This document shows positions 5,606 to 8,457 of a stretch of DNA of 8,457 nt, piece by piece. The translations under genes and the position numbers were made by a program. Under the pieces are notes generated by a model, which was given only the letters and a program-made list of their open reading frames with translations, had not been told where the DNA came from and did no database searches. Each line of letters starts with the position of its first letter. Position 1 is the stretch's first letter. This stretch comes from Actinomycetota bacterium (GTDB lineage: Bacteria; Actinomycetota; Actinomycetes; Streptosporangiales; Streptosporangiaceae). The stretch spans positions 1 through 8,457 of the forward strand of contig DPMS01000870.1 in assembly GCA_003541285.1 (NCBI GenBank), given 5' to 3'.

Positions 5606-6433
5606 CTAGGTGCGCAAGACGTTGGCGAAGATCAGCCACGCGAGCAGCGATTTGGCGGTGAAGCTCAAAGCGATATAGACGACTTCGCCGTGGAGGTAGT
5701 CGCGCCAGCGCCCGATCTGCGCGTACTGCAGTGCCATGTTGGCCGCGAAGCTGAAAAACAGCACAAACTGGACGATGGTGATGGCGTAAACAAACCCCGG
5801 CACCTGGGCTGGCTGGGCGACATAGATCGCGATCAATGCCCACGGGACGATGCCGGCAAGCGAGCCGAACCAGAAGGCGCTCCAGTCGGCCGCGCCCGGT
5901 CGCTGCTGGCGCTCCATCAGCAGCCCGAACAAGATCATCGCTGTGTTCGCCGCGAAGATGGCGACGACGGCAGCAAGGTCGCGGATGCCGGTGAACAGCC
6001 CGATCAGCACGATCATCACCGACGCGCTGACGGAGTACTCGATCCACCGCGCGTAGTTGGCGCGGCGGGTCAGCCCGTGCTCATACCACCCGCGCACCGG
6101 TGGAGCCGCGACCAGCAGATGGTCGAGCGCCGCCAGGGCAAGGAAGATAGCCACCGCCGGGCCGATCCGTAGCAAGAAGACCACCTGCGGCATCGTCGGC
6201 CCAGTGACAGCGACCGGGTCGTTACGCAGATATGACGCGGTCACCGGCAGCGCCAGGTTATTGCTGGCCAGCAGCATGAACGCCGCCTCCGCCGCCAGCA
6301 GCACACCGGCGAGGAGATTGAGCGCCCGCAGTCGCCGGTAACGCTGGTTTGTTTCCGCCGGAATACCGTCCACGACCGGGCTGGCCGCCCGGCCACGGCG
6401 GCCACCTGCCGCCGACATCCGCCCGCTCGTCAT
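5606..6433 (-). CDS. Heliorhodopsin, retinal-binding light sensor
   Basis: A 275-residue seven-helix retinal protein of the heliorhodopsin family, which sits in the membrane inverted relative to type-1 rhodopsins and is thought to sense light or regulate partners rather than pump ions. Helix 7 has the retinal-binding lysine, Lys261, in ALSFTAKSLLAW. Helix 3 carries the Schiff-base counterion Glu132 in RWIEYSVSASVM. Other family blocks: ALPVTASYLRNDP (61-73), AMILFGLLMERQQRPG (165-180), DWSAFWFGSLAGIVPW (183-198), PGFVYAI (212-218) and MALQYAQIGRWRDYLHGE (233-250). ATG at 6433 follows GGGGGAG at 8 bases and gives the usual length; an upstream GTG at 6541 would add 36 basic, non-family residues across a palindrome-rich leader. 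The gene is divergent from a B12-binding regulator gene. Helix 1 seems to lack the usual His. Confidence 0.93.
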   Translation of the reverse strand: MTSGRMSAAGGRRGRAASPVVDGIPAETNQRYRRLRALNLLAGVLLAAEAAFMLLASNNLALPVTASYLRNDPVAVTGPTMPQVVFLLRIGPAVAIFLALAALDHLLVAAPPVRGWYEHGLTRRANYARWIEYSVSASVMIVLIGLFTGIRDLAAVVAIFAANTAMILFGLLMERQQRPGAADWSAFWFGSLAGIVPWALIAIYVAQPAQVPGFVYAITIVQFVLFFSFAANMALQYAQIGRWRDYLHGEVVYIALSFTAKSLLAWLIFANVLRT

Positions 6434-6452
6434 ATCCGGTGCTCCCCCGTTC

Positions 6453-6470
6453 CGTGCACCCGGATGCACG
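6453..6470. promoter_or_regulatory. Palindrome copy 1 in the heliorhodopsin leader
   Basis: CGTGCA (6453-6458) pairs with TGCACG (6465-6470) around CCCGGA. The 16-base core GTGCACCCGGATGCAC (6454-6469) matches a second palindrome 37 bp away at 13 of 16 bases. It lies 20-37 bases upstream of the heliorhodopsin ATG and could be an operator or a leader hairpin. Confidence 0.45.
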
Positions 6471-6490
6471 CGACGACCAAGATAGGTCTT

Positions 6491-6506
6491 GCGCACCCGG
6501 GTGCGC
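6491..6506. promoter_or_regulatory. Palindrome copy 2 in the heliorhodopsin leader, perfect 16 bp
   Basis: GCGCACCCGGGTGCGC is a perfect inverted repeat with the same centre, CACCCGG, as copy 1 and a 37-bp centre-to-centre distance (about 3.5 helical turns). Two spaced copies of one symmetric motif upstream of a single gene suggest a binding site rather than a terminator. The regulator is unknown. Confidence 0.5.
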
Positions 6507-6554
6507 CTCCGCGACGTCCCGGCGGCAAGCCGATCCCCCACGCCACGGAAATCC

Positions 6555-6582
6555 TTGATAAAAACTTATACTAAATTACACT
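6555..6582 (+). promoter_or_regulatory. Likely promoter of the B12-binding regulator gene
   Basis: TTGATA (6555-6560) and TACACT (6577-6582) form a -35/-10 pair with 16-bp spacing. The expected transcript start is near 6589, about 33 bases before the regulator ATG. The AT-rich stretch stands out sharply from its GC-rich surroundings. A minus-strand promoter for heliorhodopsin may overlap it, but I see no equally good pair on that strand. Confidence 0.6.
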
Positions 6583-6585
6583 AAG
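6566..6585. promoter_or_regulatory. AT-rich direct repeats overlapping the promoter, candidate regulator site
   Basis: Within TTATACTAAATTACACTAAG the unit TAYACTAA occurs twice, exactly 10 bp apart (one helical turn), between and over the -35/-10 elements. Head-to-tail direct repeats in AT-rich DNA are what BldC/CarH-like regulators use, so this is the natural candidate site for the adjacent regulator to repress its own gene and perhaps heliorhodopsin. Confidence 0.5.
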
Positions 6586-6621
6586 CTTCGAGTGGGTGGC
6601 AAATCCAATCCGGGAGGATGA

Positions 6622-7593
6622 ATGGACCTGCGCGAGGCAGCCGACACGCTCGGCGTGCACTACCAGACCGCCTACGGCTGGGTGCGCCAAGGCCTGCTGC
6701 CCGCCCGCAAGGTCGGACGCGGATACCAGATCAGCGACGACGACGTGACGGCATTCGCCGCCCGGCGCAGCCTTGGCCAGGAACCCATCCGCCCTATCCG
6801 CGTCCGCGACTGGACGGTGCAGGCCGGGCGGCTGTATGCGGCGCTAGCCGACGGGGAGGAGACCCTGGCCCGGCACCGTCTGGAGCGGCTGGCGGGCGGG
6901 GTGACCCTGACCGACCTGTGTGAGCACGTCATCGCACCCGCGCTGCGCCGGATCGGGGACGACTGGGCGGCCGGCCGGGTTTCCATCGCGCAAGAGCACC
7001 GCGCCAGTGCGATCTGCGAGCGACTGGTCGCCGCCCATGCCCAGCAGCCTGGCGGCCGGCCCCGGGGAGTCGCGGTCGTCGCCACCCCGCCCGGTGAGCG
7101 GCATGGCCTGCCCGCCCTCATGGCGGCGGTCTGCCTGCGTGAGGACCGCTGGCTCGTTCATCATCTGGCGGCCGACCTGCCGGTGGATGAGGTCACCCTT
7201 CTCGCCGACGAGACCAGCGCCAGCCTCGTCGTGCTGTCGGCCGCCATGACCGAGACTGCCCGCCAAGCACAGGACGAGGCGCGCTCCATCGCCGCCATCC
7301 GGCCGGGCCTGAAAGTGCTGGCCGGCCGACCCGGCGACAGCCTGCACGACCTGCGAGCACTTGCAGAAAGCTACGGGCGCCCAGCGGCCGGCAGTGCACG
7401 CGAGGATAAGGAGCGCCCCGCTCAAGGCCCACTACCAGGCGGCCCCGCAGTCGCGGCGCCCGGCGGCTTATCGCCCGTCCAGAACCCTACGACCGCTGCT
7501 TTGATCGTGGCCGAAGCACAGCATGGCTTCGCAGCGTCGCTGCCGCCGCTGGCGGCGGCCCTCCGCGCAGTGTGGCGGGCGGCCACTGGCTGA
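6622..7593 (+). CDS. HTH/B12-binding (CarH/LitR-like) photosensory transcriptional regulator
   Basis: A 323-residue regulator. Residues 2-47 form an excisionase/BldC-type helix-turn-helix (LREAADTLGVHYQTAYGWV, then a wing RGYQISDDDV). Residues 68-140 are the four-helix cap of B12-dependent sensors, with the Wx9EH motif at Trp115-Glu125-His126. Residues 148-240 are a Rossmann-like B12-binding domain (GVAVVATPPGERHGL) whose His161 would be the lower cobalt ligand. The usual E/DxHxxG reads ERHGLP, with Pro164 in place of Gly. In CarH/LitR proteins adenosylcobalamin makes a tetramer that represses in the dark and breaks up in light; that is the likely role here. There is a Pro/Gly-rich linker and an Ala-rich final helix (about 255-323) not typical of CarH. 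ATG at 6622 has GGAGG 4 bases upstream. The HTH is not the classic MerR form used by CarH. Confidence 0.85.
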   Translation: MDLREAADTLGVHYQTAYGWVRQGLLPARKVGRGYQISDDDVTAFAARRSLGQEPIRPIRVRDWTVQAGRLYAALADGEETLARHRLERLAGGVTLTDLCEHVIAPALRRIGDDWAAGRVSIAQEHRASAICERLVAAHAQQPGGRPRGVAVVATPPGERHGLPALMAAVCLREDRWLVHHLAADLPVDEVTLLADETSASLVVLSAAMTETARQAQDEARSIAAIRPGLKVLAGRPGDSLHDLRALAESYGRPAAGSAREDKERPAQGPLPGGPAVAAPGGLSPVQNPTTAALIVAEAQHGFAASLPPLAAALRAVWRAATG

Positions 7594-7710
7594 CGGGCAT
7601 GCTGGTAGCCAGCGGAGTCGCCCGGCGGACGGCTGAACGCGCCGCTATCAGCTGGCGGCCGGGCCGGCCCAGGCCGGGCGGTCACGGGAGCGGCGGTTGG
7701 GGGCTGCCAC

Positions 7711-7732
7711 TCCCGGGCCATATGGCCCGGGA
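7711..7732. terminator. 22-bp perfect palindrome, bidirectional terminator
   Basis: Arms TCCCGGGCC and GGCCCGGGA flank the centre ATAT in a perfect inverted repeat. It lies midway between the ends of the convergent regulator and SRPBCC-like genes (7593 and 7785), so it would work in both directions. There is no T-run. Confidence 0.6.
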
Positions 7733-7784
7733 CCGGCTCCGGCTAGGGCTCCCAGCAGGCGGGCAGGGAGGTGGTGGGAGCGCA

Positions 7785-8318
7785 TCAGGGCTGGTCTGGC
7801 TCGGTGGCTGGCTGCGGCCAGGGTGTTCCCGCCTCAAGGGCTGGCTGGTGCTGTGGTACTGGGTGGGTGATGGCGCCGGAGAGGCCTGCCAGGAGGGAGC
7901 GGATCGTCGCGGTGGCGAGACGGTGCATGATCGCCTCGTCGAGCACGGCCCCGGTCCGGCCGAACGGCGGCCGGTAGGAGCCCGTGAGTGCCAGCAAGGT
8001 CTGGCCGTCACCGTGGCGGGCCACGATCAGGTCGGCATCCAGCACGGGGAACAGTTCCCCCACCGCACCGGTCGCCTCCCAGCGCATCGGCACCGTGATC
8101 GTGGCACCGCGGCGGACCGGTTCCGCGAAGCACACCCGCACCAGCTTGGAGAACCCCCGCCTGCCGCCGAACGGGCCGACCCGCAGCACGACCGCCAGCC
8201 CGTCCTGGTAGGCGCCTTCGCAGACACTGCTCACAGCGCCCCGGTGCAGCAGGTTGGCCAGCCGTGCGGCGGCCATCTCAAAGGGGACCTCGATGGTGAC
8301 CTCATAGCCAGCGAACAT
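7785..8318 (-). CDS. SRPBCC-like (START/Bet v 1-type) conserved protein
   Basis: A 177-residue soluble protein. It has an alternating strand/helix pattern: an N-terminal strand YEVTIEVPFEMAAARLANLL, then SKLVRVCFAEPVRRGATITVPMRWEATG (58-84), ELFPVLDADLIVARH (88-102), LALTGSYRPPFGRTGAVLD (109-127) and a long final helix MHRLATATIRSLLAGLSGAI. This order (strands, then one long C-terminal helix over a cavity) and these phrases recall an actinobacterial family of SRPBCC-like lipid- or ligand-binding proteins of unknown substrate. The last 28 residues are a Pro-rich tail. Transcription converges on the B12 regulator gene. ATG at 8318 has only a weak GGTGGG site close upstream and no better in-frame start exists. 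SRPBCC genes do occur in LitR-type light clusters. Confidence 0.65.
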   Translation of the reverse strand: MFAGYEVTIEVPFEMAAARLANLLHRGAVSSVCEGAYQDGLAVVLRVGPFGGRRGFSKLVRVCFAEPVRRGATITVPMRWEATGAVGELFPVLDADLIVARHGDGQTLLALTGSYRPPFGRTGAVLDEAIMHRLATATIRSLLAGLSGAITHPVPQHQPALEAGTPWPQPATEPDQP

Positions 8319-8395
8319 GAGCCCACCGTGCTCGCCCCGGACGTGCTGCGCTCAGGGCCTAAGGTCCCCCGCCGGGAGGCAGAGGTCTGGACCTT

Positions 8396-8425
8396 TCACC
8401 CGCCTGCGCCTCACCCGCCTGCGCC
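8396..8425. repeat. Tandem 15-bp direct repeat
   Basis: TCACCCGCCTGCGCC occurs twice in perfect tandem, about 80-105 bases upstream of the SRPBCC-like gene start on the minus strand. It could be a regulatory element or a replication-slippage duplication. The window ends 32 bases later. Confidence 0.6.
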
Positions 8426-8457
8426 GGGTTCGCCATCGATGGTGCGCCGTGCAGCCG

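Noticed and set aside
5505..5609. 34-codon plus-strand frame starting at 5505
   Set aside because: AGGAGG is 13 bases from its ATG, the translation is Pro/Arg-rich without pattern, and it runs into the end of the heliorhodopsin gene.
5273..6172. Long plus-strand open frame (299 codons) opposite heliorhodopsin and DUF6512
   Set aside because: Low-complexity, charge-rich translation with no family motif; it is the shadow of a clear heliorhodopsin gene in GC-rich DNA.
6434..6541. Upstream GTG start for heliorhodopsin at 6541
   Set aside because: It would add 36 basic residues not seen in the family, with a weak ribosome site, across a region holding two palindromes; ATG at 6433 has GGGGGAG at good spacing.
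1..8457. tRNA, rRNA or CRISPR array
   Set aside because: I found no cloverleaf with a conserved TPsiC-like GGTTCGAATC arm, no rRNA-like stretch and no regularly spaced repeats.
1..8457. Retinal or carotenoid biosynthesis gene to serve the heliorhodopsin
   Set aside because: No product resembles a Blh/Brp dioxygenase, phytoene synthase, desaturase or lycopene cyclase; retinal must come from elsewhere in the genome or from outside.

Overview
The window is very GC-rich with strong G/C bias at third codon positions. It carries a GerW/YtfJ-type gene end, an IS630-type relic and several families common in filamentous actinobacteria, so it most likely comes from an Actinomycetota chromosome of the Streptosporangiales or Thermomonosporaceae kind. 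The exact taxon cannot be read from the sequence.

Layout. Positions 1-243 hold the end of a GerW/YtfJ-family gene. It converges on a small two-helix membrane protein gene (398-763, minus). Positions 764-2101 are gene debris: a 48-codon minus-strand reading frame or gene tail, a TetR regulator gene with an internal deletion and frameshift, and the tail of an IS630-type transposase. Positions 2102-3595 (minus) encode a secreted sedolisin (S53) peptidase with no recognisable prodomain. Positions 3757-4359 are a second debris patch: an unrecognised minus-strand fragment, the middle of a cyclopropane-fatty-acid-synthase-type methyltransferase, and a plus-strand gene tail that may come from a short-chain dehydrogenase. 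The stop codon of that tail overlaps the start of an intact SOUL haem-binding gene (4356-4916), followed 3 bases later by a DUF6512-type membrane protein gene (4920-5417).

The most notable part is 5606-8318. A heliorhodopsin gene (5606-6433, minus) is divergent from a gene for a helix-turn-helix protein with a B12-binding photoreceptor module of the CarH/LitR type (6622-7593, plus). A SRPBCC-like gene (7785-8318, minus) converges on the regulator. The region between the divergent pair holds a striking AT-rich island with 10-bp-spaced ACTAA direct repeats and a likely promoter. It also holds two related 16-bp palindromes in the heliorhodopsin leader.

How the genes may work together. CFA synthase, short-chain dehydrogenase and SRPBCC-like genes are, as I recall, recurrent members of LitR/CarH-controlled light-inducible clusters. 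SOUL and DUF6512 genes can plausibly join them. The window therefore reads as a light-response locus that has gained a heliorhodopsin and partly decayed on its left side. The light link is inference from gene families and arrangement. No retinal or carotenoid synthesis gene is present here.
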